NCBI GenBank assembly: GCA_964429995.1
Contig: CAYSDY010000001.1
Span: forward strand, 124,001 to 188,000
DNA length: 64,000 bases
Source: UBA583 sp964429995
GTDB lineage: Archaea; Nanobdellota; Nanobdellia; Woesearchaeales; UBA583
Direction: 5' to 3'
Positions 34,576 through 43,102 of the stretch are shown piece by piece. The first letter of the stretch is position 1; the number at the start of each line of letters is the position of its first letter. The notes under the pieces were generated by a model. It was not told the origin of the DNA. It did not search any database and worked only from the letters and a program-made list of their open reading frames with translations. The position numbers and the translations under genes are program-made.

Positions 34576-35235
34576 TTATTTTTTAATAAAATTAATATAA
34601 AAATTACCCTCAAAATGTAGGGTATCATTTACTTTAAAACCTGTATTTTCTATTAAGTTTATTAATTCTTTTTCTTTAAAAAAATAATAAAATCTTTCTA
34701 TTTTAATATCTTTAAAATTAAAGTAAACTTTCATTATATTTTTATCTGATGTATATTCAAACTTTCCTTTTTGGAGCTGATTTTCTATAAAGTCTTCTTT
34801 TGGAATCCATACAGACATTAAAATTTGTGCATTAGGTTTAAATATTTTTAAAAAGTTTTTTAAGGCTTTTTTTTGAATATCTGAATCGGTTAAATGATGA
34901 AATGATGCAATGCATATTCCAAAATCAAAATAATTATCAAAACCTTCTATGTTTGATAAGTCTGATTTTATAGTTTTAAATCCTTTATCTCTTGCAATTT
35001 TTAACTGATTTTCTGAAAAATCAAGACCAAAAATATTATCTTTTAAAAAACCTGATTCTTGTGCAAGTTGTAAATGCCTTCCTGTGCCACATCCAAGATC
35101 AATTATTTTTAAGTCGTTTTTTGTGATAGATGATTTTAAGAAATCCTGTACTGGTTTCCAATAATAACTTCTTTTTTTCTCCCATTCAGTTGAAATCGTA
35201 TCGTATGCTTTCCTGTTTGCAAGATTTAAATCCAT
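34576..35235 (-). CDS. Trm9-like tRNA (wobble uridine) methyltransferase
   Basis: 219 residues from Met at 35235. An upstream frame to 35310 runs through the tRNA-Gln gene and is rejected. It opens AYDTISTEWEKKRSYYW, matching the YDxIAxxFxxTRxxxW start of Trm9/ALKBH8 methyltransferases. SAM motif I is IIDLGCGTGRHLQLA, then FGLDFSENQLKIA, and ASFHHLTD with KALKNFLKIFKPNAQILMSVW. Trm9 completes mcm5U at the tRNA wobble position and needs Trm112; a Trm112-like protein is at 19224-19391. It follows tRNA-Gln by 16 bp, perhaps on one transcript. Confidence 0.75.
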   Translation of the reverse strand: MDLNLANRKAYDTISTEWEKKRSYYWKPVQDFLKSSITKNDLKIIDLGCGTGRHLQLAQESGFLKDNIFGLDFSENQLKIARDKGFKTIKSDLSNIEGFDNYFDFGICIASFHHLTDSDIQKKALKNFLKIFKPNAQILMSVWIPKEDFIENQLQKGKFEYTSDKNIMKVYFNFKDIKIERFYYFFKEKELINLIENTGFKVNDTLHFEGNFYINFIKK

Positions 35236-35251
35236 TTCAAAATTAAGTTTA

Positions 35252-35324
35252 TAGTCCCGCCCAGATTCGAACTGGGGTCTCCAGATCCAGAGTCTGAAAT
35301 GATGGTCCACTACACTACGGGACT
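35252..35324 (-). tRNA. tRNA-Gln (anticodon CTG)
   Basis: 73 nt. The acceptor AGTCCCG pairs with CGGGACT, giving the A1-U72 pair used by GatDE; discriminator A73. Anticodon loop CTCTGGA in a TCAGA/TCTGG stem; T arm CCCAG/CTGGG with TTCGAAT. CCA is not encoded and there is no intron. Confidence 0.94.
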
Positions 35325-35398
35325 ATTGTTAAGATAATAAAATCAATATCCATTTATAAATATAGTGTTGTTAAGATTGTTATTATTTTTATCCTTTT

Positions 35399-35597
35399 AT
35401 TGAGAATTTAAAAAAACACCTAAATTTTAAGAATAGTGTTAGCAAAAAACCCTTATAAGCCCGAATTGAACATATTCAAAGGAATGATAAAAAATCGCAG
35501 TAAAAAAAATTGAGTGATAAATATCCCATCACTTATGGTGTGAATAACTCAAATTGTGCGATTTTTGTTTTATAGGTTTTTTACAACCCCTATTATT
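35399..35597 (+). repeat. Dispersed hairpin element, copy R4
   Basis: Full-length: left tip ATTGAGAATTT, arms AAAAATCGCA and TGCGATTTTT, right tip ACAACCCCTATTATT. The right tip overlaps the TAA of the YprB-like gene (35593-35595), so the element provides that stop codon or was inserted there. Confidence 0.85.
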
Positions 35598-36336
35598 CAT
35601 AATTATTGTTTATTTTTTCTTTAACATAAAATTCTAAAAGATATTTAAGATTTTCTATATCTTCCTGATTATATTTTAACAGTTTTGCTAATGCAGTTTC
35701 ATCTCCTTTTAGATATCTTTTCCATAATCTTACCGCTTCAAAACCATCAACACCAACAACTTCTTGAGAACGTTTAACGCCTAAATCTTGTTCAATTTTT
35801 TTTAAACCACCATAATAACCCAATTCTTTTAAAAGAAAGCGTAAATCAAGATGTATCTTGTTGTCGAATTTACATCCAAACTTATACTCTATGAAAGGAA
35901 TATCAAAGGTTTTCCCATTAAAAGTAACTATAATATCGTACTTATCAATTTCAGATATTGCATTTTCTATATCAATTCCATTTATAAATATTTTTGACTC
36001 TTTCCCATTATAAATTCCAATAAGTGTTATTTCATCACAGTATCTTGAAAGACCTGTTGTTTCTATATCTAAAAAACATATGTTTCCAAAATTGGCTAAC
36101 CTGTAGTGAAGTTTTGAATTTAGTTTATTTTTAAAATAGTTAATGTCTTTATCATCTAAAAAATTTTTAGAGTTTTCTAATTCTTTTAATATGTTTGAAA
36201 TTTGTGTTTTTGAAAGAAAATTTATATTTTCTGCGTTGTCTATAAAATCCTGCCATGAATTTATGTTATTTTTCCATATTAATCTTTCTGTATCTTCTGT
36301 AATGCCTTTTATATGGCAAAAAGTGTTTCTTATCAT
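35593..36336 (-). CDS. YprB-like RNase H-fold exonuclease
   Basis: 247 residues. An N-terminal helical stretch (~85 residues) has an HhH-like part (HIKGITEDTERLIWKNNI). A DEDDy exonuclease domain follows: CFLDIETTGLSRYCDEITLI (D and E), IIVTFNGKTFDIPFIE (second D), HLDLRFLLKELGYYGGLKKIE, and YNQEDIENLKYLLEF (Y...D). This matches the YprB/ribonuclease-H-like family. Likely a single-strand nuclease; substrate not established. Its stop lies within repeat R4. Confidence 0.8.
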   Translation of the reverse strand: MIRNTFCHIKGITEDTERLIWKNNINSWQDFIDNAENINFLSKTQISNILKELENSKNFLDDKDINYFKNKLNSKLHYRLANFGNICFLDIETTGLSRYCDEITLIGIYNGKESKIFINGIDIENAISEIDKYDIIVTFNGKTFDIPFIEYKFGCKFDNKIHLDLRFLLKELGYYGGLKKIEQDLGVKRSQEVVGVDGFEAVRLWKRYLKGDETALAKLLKYNQEDIENLKYLLEFYVKEKINNNYE

Positions 36337-36410
36337 AAGAAATAAAATTTTAAAAGATATTATAAAAGTATGTAAACCAAACCTAGTCAGTAAAATATTT
36401 TAAAAAAATA

Positions 36411-38369
36411 TTAAAGAGATTTATTGTCTTTTTCTGTCTTTAACATTTGTATAAATTCATCAATCCCCAACTTAAACTCTTCATTTTTGCCATCTACTAT
36501 TTTTCTGCTTCTTATTGATAACTTATTATTTTCAATGTCTTTATCTCCTATTATTATAATATAATTGGGTTTATCATTATCTATTGCAAGCCTTATCCTG
36601 TTTGCAAGTGTCTCATTGGAATAATTTGATTCAACCCTAAATCCTGTGTTTTCTAATTTATTTTTTATCTGTTCACAATATTCAATATGTCTATCTGAAA
36701 CATTAATGATCTTAATCTGAACAGGTGAAAGCCATAATGGGAATTTTCCTGCAAAATGTTCTATTAAGATTCCCATAAACCTTTCAAATGAACCATATAT
36801 TACTCTATGTATCATGACTGGTCTTACTCTGTTATCGTTTTCATCCACATATGTCATATCAAACCTTTCTGGAAGATTCATATCAAGCTGAACTGTTCCA
36901 CACTGATGTGTTCTTCCAATAGCATCTTTTAGATGCACATCTATTTTAGGTCCATAAAACGCTCCATCACCTGGATTAAGTTTATATCCTTTTCCAAAAG
37001 CAATAAGAGCAGATTTTAAACCATTTGTTGCATTTTCCCAATTTTCATCGCTACCTATAGAACCTGATTCAGGCCTTGTTGATAACTCAAGATGGTATGT
37101 TAAACCTAATGATGAATATATCTTATCTAAAAGGTTTAAAACACCTATTATCTGCTCTTTTATTTGATCATGTCGCATAAAAATATGTGCATCATCCTGA
37201 TGAAAACATCTAACCCTAAACAAACCAGTAAGAGCACCTGAAAGTTCGTGCCTGTGAACTAAACCTATCTCTCCTGATTTTATTGGAAATTCTCTGTATG
37301 AGTGGGATTTTGTTTTATAGACAAGAATACCTCCTGGGCAATTCATAGGTTTTATTGCATAATCTATATCATCAACCTTTGAAGTATACATATTTTCTCT
37401 GTAATGAAACCAATGACCTGATGTTTCCCATAAGGTTCTATTTAACATTATTGGTGTTTTTATTATTTCATAACCATCAGCCCTATGTAATTTATGCCAA
37501 TAATCCATAAGTTCATTCCATATAACCATACCTCTATTGTGAAAAAAAGGCATACCAGGAGCATAATCTGAAATTGAAAATAAATCCATTTGCTTACCTA
37601 TTAATCTATGATCTCTTTTTTTTGCTTCTTCAATCAATTCATAATGCTTTTTAAGATCTTGTGATGTAAAAAACGCTGTCCCATATATTCTTGTAAGTTG
37701 CTTATTTGAAGAATCAGCACGCCAATAGGCTTTTGTTGTTTTATCAAGTTTGAAAGCTTTTATCTGACCTGTTCTTGCAATATGAGGGCCACGGCAAAGA
37801 TCCATAAATTCACCCTGCACATAAAACTTGATAGAATCTTCTTCAAATTCAATCTCTTTTTTCTCATCATCTTTTAGTTTATTTAGATTAATTGAATTTA
37901 AAAGTTCAAGTTTATACTCATTATTTTTGTAAAATTCTTTAGCTTGAGATAATGAAAGATATTTTGTTTGTATTTTTAGATCTTCACTTATTATTTTTCT
38001 CATTTCATTTTCTATATTTTCAAGATCTTCATCTTTTATGCTATCTTCATCAATATCATAATAAAAACCATTATCTATTGCAGGACCTATTGCAAGTTTT
38101 GCAGACGGATAAAGCCTTGAAATTGCTTGAGCTAGAACATGTGCAACAGAATGTCTTAAGACTTCAAGTGATTGCACATTTTTAGATGTTAAAAATTCAA
38201 CAGATGAATCTTTAGTTATTTCCGTGGTTAAATCAGTTAGGGTTTCATTTACTTTTGCACATAAACTATCTTCTCTTAATCTTTGAGATATTGATTCTGC
38301 AATCTCAGATAAACTAATACCTGCCCTGAATTCTTTTACATCACCATTCGGAAAACTAATTTTAACCAT
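36411..38369 (-). CDS. thrS: Threonyl-tRNA synthetase, bacterial type
   Basis: 652 residues. Domains: TGS (1-60), editing domain with HSVAHVLAQ (H73, H77) and a C..H pattern near DLCRGPHIA, then the class II catalytic core with AIKPMNCPGGILVYK, RCFHQDDAHIF and MIHRVIYGSFERFMGILIEH, and an anticodon domain. Most archaea have a ThrRS with a D-Tyr-deacylase-like editing domain; this one has the bacterial/eukaryotic arrangement, suggesting lateral acquisition. tRNA-Thr(TGT) is at 47573. Confidence 0.96.
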   Translation of the reverse strand: MVKISFPNGDVKEFRAGISLSEIAESISQRLREDSLCAKVNETLTDLTTEITKDSSVEFLTSKNVQSLEVLRHSVAHVLAQAISRLYPSAKLAIGPAIDNGFYYDIDEDSIKDEDLENIENEMRKIISEDLKIQTKYLSLSQAKEFYKNNEYKLELLNSINLNKLKDDEKKEIEFEEDSIKFYVQGEFMDLCRGPHIARTGQIKAFKLDKTTKAYWRADSSNKQLTRIYGTAFFTSQDLKKHYELIEEAKKRDHRLIGKQMDLFSISDYAPGMPFFHNRGMVIWNELMDYWHKLHRADGYEIIKTPIMLNRTLWETSGHWFHYRENMYTSKVDDIDYAIKPMNCPGGILVYKTKSHSYREFPIKSGEIGLVHRHELSGALTGLFRVRCFHQDDAHIFMRHDQIKEQIIGVLNLLDKIYSSLGLTYHLELSTRPESGSIGSDENWENATNGLKSALIAFGKGYKLNPGDGAFYGPKIDVHLKDAIGRTHQCGTVQLDMNLPERFDMTYVDENDNRVRPVMIHRVIYGSFERFMGILIEHFAGKFPLWLSPVQIKIINVSDRHIEYCEQIKNKLENTGFRVESNYSNETLANRIRLAIDNDKPNYIIIIGDKDIENNKLSIRSRKIVDGKNEEFKLGIDEFIQMLKTEKDNKSL

Positions 38370-38500
38370 AGTATAAAGAATTAAACTTAAAAGTTTATAA
38401 AACTTGTGAGATATTTCGTTAAAATTTTATTTTGGATGTTTTTGTATAAATCATAACTTTTATAAAACATCCTTGGAATTTATTTAATAGGTTATAAAAA

Positions 38501-40570
38501 ATGTACGAACTTATTATTTCTGAAAAACCTCAGGCTGCTGAAAAAATTGCAATAGCTCTTGCAGATTCAGGAGTTAAAAAATTAAGAACAAATAATGTGA
38601 ATTATTTTTCATTAAAACACAAAGGAAACGATATAATTGTTGCTTCTGCTGTTGGACATCTTTACATCTTAGGAGAAAAAGGTGGAGAAAGTTGGGAATA
38701 TCCTATATTTGAAACTGAATGGAAACCTATTTATGTAGTTAACAAAGAAGCTGTGTACACTAAAGATTACATAAAGACTCTGACAGAGTTAGGCAAAAAA
38801 GCAAATAGTGTTACAATCGCTTCAGATTTTGATATTGAAGGTGAAGTTATAGGACTTAATGTCTTAAGATTTGCAATTGGTAGAACTGATGCGTGCAGAA
38901 TGAAATTTTCAACACTTACAAAAAATGAACTTATTAAATCTTATGAAAACAAATTGCCTTCTATTGAATGGGGACAGGCAAAAGCGGGTGAAACAAGACA
39001 TAACCTTGATTGGTTTTATGGAATAAATTTAAGTCGTGCCTTCACTGAAAGTATAAAAAAAGGAGTTAACCAGTTTAAAGTTTTATCTTCAGGAAGGGTT
39101 CAAGCTCCATCATTGCATTTTCTTGCACAAAGAGAAAAAAAGATAATGGATTTTAAACCTGAAAAGTATTGGGAAATTTTACTATTTGCAAATTCTTTAG
39201 GAATAGATTTTGAAGCAAAATATGAAACTGATAAGATTTTTGAAAAGGAAACCGCAAATAAAATTGTTGAGAACACTACTGGTAAAAATGGATTTGTTAA
39301 GGATATAACATCAAAACAATTCAAACAAGCTGTTCCTATTCCTTTTGATCTTACATCTTTACAGATGGAAGCTAACACAATGTTTTCATACACACCAAAA
39401 ATAACACTTGAAATCGCACAAAAGCTATATATTGAAGGTGTTACATCATATCCTAGAACATCTTCTCAAAAACTTCCAAAAGAGCTAGAACTTGACAAAA
39501 TAATTGATAAGCTAAAAAAACAAAAAGATTATGCAATACTTGCTGAAAAAGTGTTAAAAATAAATCCAAAACTTAAACCAAATGAAGGTCCTAAAACAGA
39601 TCCAGCACATCCAGCAATATATCCAACAGGCGAGATGCCTAAAAACCTAAACCCTCAGGAACAAAAATTGTATGATCTTATATGCAAAAGATTTTTTGCT
39701 GTTTTTGGAAAAGATGCCATAAGAGAAACCAATACTGCAATAATTGATGTTAACTCTTATAATTTTATACTTAAGGGAACAAGAACTGCTCAAAGAAATT
39801 GGCATGAATTGTATGAACCATATTTAAAATTTGAAGAAGTTGAAATTCCACAACTTGAAAAGGGGAAGGAGATATTTAACAAAGAAATTAAAAATACTGA
39901 AAAAGAAACTTCTGCTCCAAAACGTTATACGCAGGCCTCAATAATAAAAGAACTTGAAAAAAGAAATCTTGGAACAAAAGCAACAAGAGCTGCTATTCTT
40001 GAAAGTCTTTACAGTAGAGGATATATTGTTGATAAATCTATAAAAGTTACAGAATTAGGACTTAAGATGGATGAGGTAATATCACAGGAATTACCTATAA
40101 TTGTAGACGAAAAACTTACACGGGAATTTGAAGAAGAAATGCAAAAAATAAGAGATGGAAAATCTACTCCTGAAAAAATACTTAATACTGCAAAAGAAAA
40201 ATTAATGTCTGTACTTAGCGATGTTAAAAAAAAAGAAAAAGAACTTGGAATAAAACTTGCAGGAGCAAATTATCAAGCACAAAAAGAACTTGATAAATTT
40301 GGCAAATGTCCTGTATGTGGCGTTGGGGATATAGTATTAAGAAAATCACATAAAACAAACAAAAGATTTGCTGGATGCAATAATTATCCAAAATGTACAA
40401 ACATATATCCTTTGCCACAAGAAGGTAGTATAGAAAAACTTGATAATCCATGCCCTGAATGCTCTGCTCCAATGATAGTTTTAAACCGTAAAGGTAAAAA
40501 ACCTTGGAGATTTTGCATAAATCCAAATTGCCCTTCAAAAAAGAATGAAAAGGCAGAGCAAGAGAGTTGA
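38501..40570 (+). CDS. topA: DNA topoisomerase I (type IA)
   Basis: 689 residues. Toprim domain at the start (YELIISEKPQAAEKIA, TIASDFDIEGEVIG); catalytic Tyr near residue 317 in EGVTSYPRTSSQKLP; HPAIYPTGE and GTKATRAAILESLYSRGYI in the gate. Two C-terminal zinc ribbons (CPVCGVGD..CNNYPKC and CPECSAPM..CINPNC). Relaxes negative supercoils, complementing the gyrase implied by GyrB at 52750. Length and domain set fit archaeal TopA. Divergent from thrS with its own AT-rich promoter gap of 131 bp. Confidence 0.96.
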   Translation: MYELIISEKPQAAEKIAIALADSGVKKLRTNNVNYFSLKHKGNDIIVASAVGHLYILGEKGGESWEYPIFETEWKPIYVVNKEAVYTKDYIKTLTELGKKANSVTIASDFDIEGEVIGLNVLRFAIGRTDACRMKFSTLTKNELIKSYENKLPSIEWGQAKAGETRHNLDWFYGINLSRAFTESIKKGVNQFKVLSSGRVQAPSLHFLAQREKKIMDFKPEKYWEILLFANSLGIDFEAKYETDKIFEKETANKIVENTTGKNGFVKDITSKQFKQAVPIPFDLTSLQMEANTMFSYTPKITLEIAQKLYIEGVTSYPRTSSQKLPKELELDKIIDKLKKQKDYAILAEKVLKINPKLKPNEGPKTDPAHPAIYPTGEMPKNLNPQEQKLYDLICKRFFAVFGKDAIRETNTAIIDVNSYNFILKGTRTAQRNWHELYEPYLKFEEVEIPQLEKGKEIFNKEIKNTEKETSAPKRYTQASIIKELEKRNLGTKATRAAILESLYSRGYIVDKSIKVTELGLKMDEVISQELPIIVDEKLTREFEEEMQKIRDGKSTPEKILNTAKEKLMSVLSDVKKKEKELGIKLAGANYQAQKELDKFGKCPVCGVGDIVLRKSHKTNKRFAGCNNYPKCTNIYPLPQEGSIEKLDNPCPECSAPMIVLNRKGKKPWRFCINPNCPSKKNEKAEQES

Positions 40571-40649
40571 TTTAATAATTTTTTATCTACTAAAACTTGT
40601 AATTGTTATTTGATGTTAAATATTTTTTTTTAATTATAAGAACTAAGAA

Positions 40650-40905
40650 TTATTGAGAATTTTTAAAAAACCCAAAAAATTCTCAGAAAAGTGTTATCAA
40701 AAAACCCTTATAAGTTCTAATTGAACAAGTTCAACTCCAAATTTATTCCTTTTAATATTCCACGGTATAGCAGTGGAGTATTAAAAGGAATGATCAAAAA
40801 TCGCAGTAAAAAAATTTGAGTGATAAATATCCCATCACTTATGGTGTGAACAACTCAAATTTTGCGATTTTTGTTTTATAGGTTTTTTACAACCCTCTAT
40901 TATTT
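40650..40905 (+). repeat. Dispersed hairpin element, copy R5 (longest)
   Basis: Left tip TATTGAGAATTTTT; right tip ACAACCCTCTATTATTTT. It has ~50 bp more than other copies, between GAACA and TATTAAAAGG, forming an extra 19-bp hairpin. The right tip overlaps the stop codon of the minus-strand gene ending at 40900. Lies between convergent genes. Confidence 0.85.
40745..40791. repeat. 19-bp hairpin inside R5
   Basis: ATTCCTTTTAATATTCCAC pairs with GTGGAGTATTAAAAGGAAT over 19 positions (one wobble) around a 9-nt loop. Only the right arm's outer part (TATTAAAAGGAAT) is kept in the other copies, so they look like deletion derivatives or R5 holds a nested insertion. Confidence 0.8.
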
Positions 40906-41439
40906 TAGCATATGATATGATAATACTTCTATTTCTTTATACATTGCTGTTGAATCATTTGCTAATATTTTATGACAATTATTATCATATGTTGCATCCT
41001 CTTGAGAAAATATGATTGTGAAACGATTACAATCAAGTTCATCAGAATATATTCCTGTTATTTTAAAGGATGCAAGTATTCTATCTAAAAGATACCTTGT
41101 ATCTGAGGTAATGCTAAAATTTCCTTCTTTATATATGTAAACTGTTTTTTGCGATTTTATTGATGATGCTAGGTTTTTCATTGCTAAATTGCCTTCAAAT
41201 CCTGCAATATCTGTATAAATAAAAGTATATCCTGATTTTACAGAACCCCAGAAAACCTGCCCATCAGAATTAAATTGTTGCAGTGGAATATCCTGCTGTT
41301 TATTCGATGATGAAAAAGATCCACTAGAAACTGCAATACCTAGTACTGATAATACCATCAATAATAAAAGAAATATACTAGTGTAAACTGTTTTTTTATC
41401 TACAATATCATCGTTTGTTTTTCTTGATGCTTTAACCAT
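40900..41439 (-). CDS. Single-pass membrane protein of unknown function
   Basis: 179 residues: a charged cytoplasmic start, one helix (VYTSIFLLLLMVLSVLGIAV), then ~130 residues outside. Features include FIYTDIAGFEGNLAMKNLAS and two Cys in DELDCNRFTIIFSQ and DNNCHKIL. Layout and C-terminal pattern resemble the protein at 19397-20050, suggesting distant paralogues. The stop codon is in repeat R5. It starts one base after the stop of the GatC-like gene at 41441, so the two are coupled. Function unknown. Confidence 0.7.
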   Translation of the reverse strand: MVKASRKTNDDIVDKKTVYTSIFLLLLMVLSVLGIAVSSGSFSSSNKQQDIPLQQFNSDGQVFWGSVKSGYTFIYTDIAGFEGNLAMKNLASSIKSQKTVYIYKEGNFSITSDTRYLLDRILASFKITGIYSDELDCNRFTIIFSQEDATYDNNCHKILANDSTAMYKEIEVLSYHMLK

Positions 41440-41440
41440 T

Positions 41441-41680
41441 TTATAGCCAATCTCCTTTTTTTGTTAAAATAGCGTTTCCTGCAGTTTTAGGTGCATTTGC
41501 AAGAAAACTTTCCCTAAATAAAATATATTCCTCAATGGTCTTAGGCTTATCAGATTCATCCCTAAAACAAGTTGGTTGTATTATTTTAAAATCAGATTTT
41601 ACACCTATATCTTTTAGTGCAATCATAAAGTTATCCATTATTTCTTTTGCCTGTTTTTTTACAAGATCATGTTCTTCCAT
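41441..41680 (-). CDS. Possible GatC-like amidotransferase subunit
   Basis: 79 residues from Met at 41680. A much longer frame back to 41818 is AT-rich spacer and is not preferred. Sequence: KKQAKEIMDNFMIALKDIGV, CFRDESDKPKTIEEYI, FLANAPKTAGNAIL, KKGDWL. The R-D-x-x-x-x-P ... xNAP pattern and small size resemble GatC, which bridges GatA and GatB in Asp-tRNA(Asn)/Glu-tRNA(Gln) amidotransferases. Archaea with GatDE for Gln often use GatCAB for Asn, which would fit. The match is short and from memory of the pattern. Confidence 0.5.
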   Translation of the reverse strand: MEEHDLVKKQAKEIMDNFMIALKDIGVKSDFKIIQPTCFRDESDKPKTIEEYILFRESFLANAPKTAGNAILTKKGDWL

Positions 41681-41825
41681 AATATCTATACTATCACAAT
41701 ATTTAAAAATTTTTATATTTTTTTTGTGATTATAAATATTAATAAGAGATAATTCAATGATTTTTAACCTGACTAACGTTAAGCTATATGATGTTAAAAT
41801 TGCTTTAAAATAAAACAAAAATTTG

Positions 41826-42617
41826 TTAATTTCTCATAAGTGTTGTCCAAAAAAGCACAAATATCATGACTATTGTACTGAATATGAAAAAAAATACCGT
41901 ATATCCTAAACTGTTAAATAAGAATGTTGTAATAAAACCTAAAAATACTATCATCATTGATGAATACCAAGAAAATTTGTGTCTGAAAAATACTTCAAAA
42001 CCAACTGTGCCAAGTATAGGAATCAGTCCAACGATTGCAATCCAATAAGTATAACCTAAAAACCATAAAAATATTTTATCGTTTGTTAAATTGTACAACA
42101 TTTTAAATATGAAACCTGTAAGAACAAAATACACATAGCTAAGAAAAAGTATTTTTGAATACCTTAAGTTTGAAACCATTATATAATAATCCTCAAGATT
42201 TTGCTGAGTTCCTAAATACCTGTGTCTTATTTTTGAATATTCGTAACTCCATACTGAAGTAAACATTATTGTTCCTAATGACAAAATGTATATTGCTAAG
42301 GATATAAAGTAAAGTGGAATATGATGAAATTTTTTAAACCTAAATGATAACCTGCTATAATTCATTGCCCAGTACCTATCAAATTCTGGAATTTTTAAAC
42401 GAATATCAAAGCCTAATTTAAAAGAGAAATAACGCAAGAAGATCATCATGCATGAAAAAAGTGTAAAGGTATAAATGCCAAATATCACAAAATACCCCAA
42501 TATATTATTGTCTGTATTATTGAATCTTGCAAATGTCATTGAAAACATGAATCCTAATATTAAAGAAATTGCAAGTATGTTTTTTTTTTCTTTGCTATTT
42601 AACAAAGTGCTTTCCAT
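41826..42617 (-). CDS. Polytopic membrane protein of unknown family
   Basis: 263 residues from the preferred Met at 42617; an earlier in-frame start at 42683 is possible. About seven hydrophobic segments, with a basic loop (DRYWAMNYSRLSFRFKKFHH) and a conserved-looking GLIPILGTVGFEVFFRHKFSW between helices. No HExxH or other catalytic motif was seen, so it is not an active site-2 protease although the helix layout is reminiscent. Divergent from pop5. Role unknown. Confidence 0.65.
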   Translation of the reverse strand: MESTLLNSKEKKNILAISLILGFMFSMTFARFNNTDNNILGYFVIFGIYTFTLFSCMMIFLRYFSFKLGFDIRLKIPEFDRYWAMNYSRLSFRFKKFHHIPLYFISLAIYILSLGTIMFTSVWSYEYSKIRHRYLGTQQNLEDYYIMVSNLRYSKILFLSYVYFVLTGFIFKMLYNLTNDKIFLWFLGYTYWIAIVGLIPILGTVGFEVFFRHKFSWYSSMMIVFLGFITTFLFNSLGYTVFFFIFSTIVMIFVLFWTTLMRN

Positions 42618-42692
42618 ATTTTTTAGTCTCAATAAAGGTTTATAAATTATTCTATAATCTATTTTATAGTGATTAGGTAACAAAAATTAAAA

Positions 42693-43073
42693 ATGAATGG
42701 AGAAAAAAATATAAGAACTAAAGATGATAAGTTAAAACCTTTATTGCCAACTTTAAGAGATAAAAAAAGATTTATTAAAATAAAAGTGATACCTGTTGAT
42801 GAAATTAATTTTAAGTTTGACTTTAATTCTGTTTCTAATGGAATCATTACTGGTGTTATGTTTTTTGCTGGTGCTATAGATTATGGTAATTGTGGACTTT
42901 GGATACTTAAAGATAAATTTGATTTTGAAAAACAGGAACTTGTTGTAAGAGTATCTTTAAAATATTTTAAAAAGATAATCGCATCATTGTTACTTATTAA
43001 TTCTATTGATTCAAAAAAAATAAAAATTGAAACTATCAAGGTTAGTGGTACATTAAAACAAGTGTGTTCTTAA
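42693..43073 (+). CDS. rnp2: RNase P protein component 2 (Pop5)
   Basis: 126 residues. LKPLLPTLRDKKRFIKIKVI at the start is the Pop5 signature (LPtLReKKRYi). DYGNCGLWILK and FEKQELVVRVSLKYFKKIIASLLLI follow, then ETIKVSGTLKQ at the end (family: vSGTik). With Rpp30 it forms the catalytic-enhancing pair of archaeal RNase P. Fits the presence of Rpp21 at 22336. Stands between two minus-strand genes. Confidence 0.85.
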   Translation: MNGEKNIRTKDDKLKPLLPTLRDKKRFIKIKVIPVDEINFKFDFNSVSNGIITGVMFFAGAIDYGNCGLWILKDKFDFEKQELVVRVSLKYFKKIIASLLLINSIDSKKIKIETIKVSGTLKQVCS

Positions 43074-43102
43074 TTTTTTTCCTATTAAGAATAATGTAAG
43101 AA

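Noticed and set aside
35236..35310. N-terminal extension of the Trm9-like gene
   Set aside because: It would translate through most of the tRNA-Gln gene; the Met at 35235 gives the expected family start.
41681..41818. 46-residue N-terminal extension of the GatC-like gene
   Set aside because: AT-rich, not GatC-like, and a TATA-like stretch lies within it.
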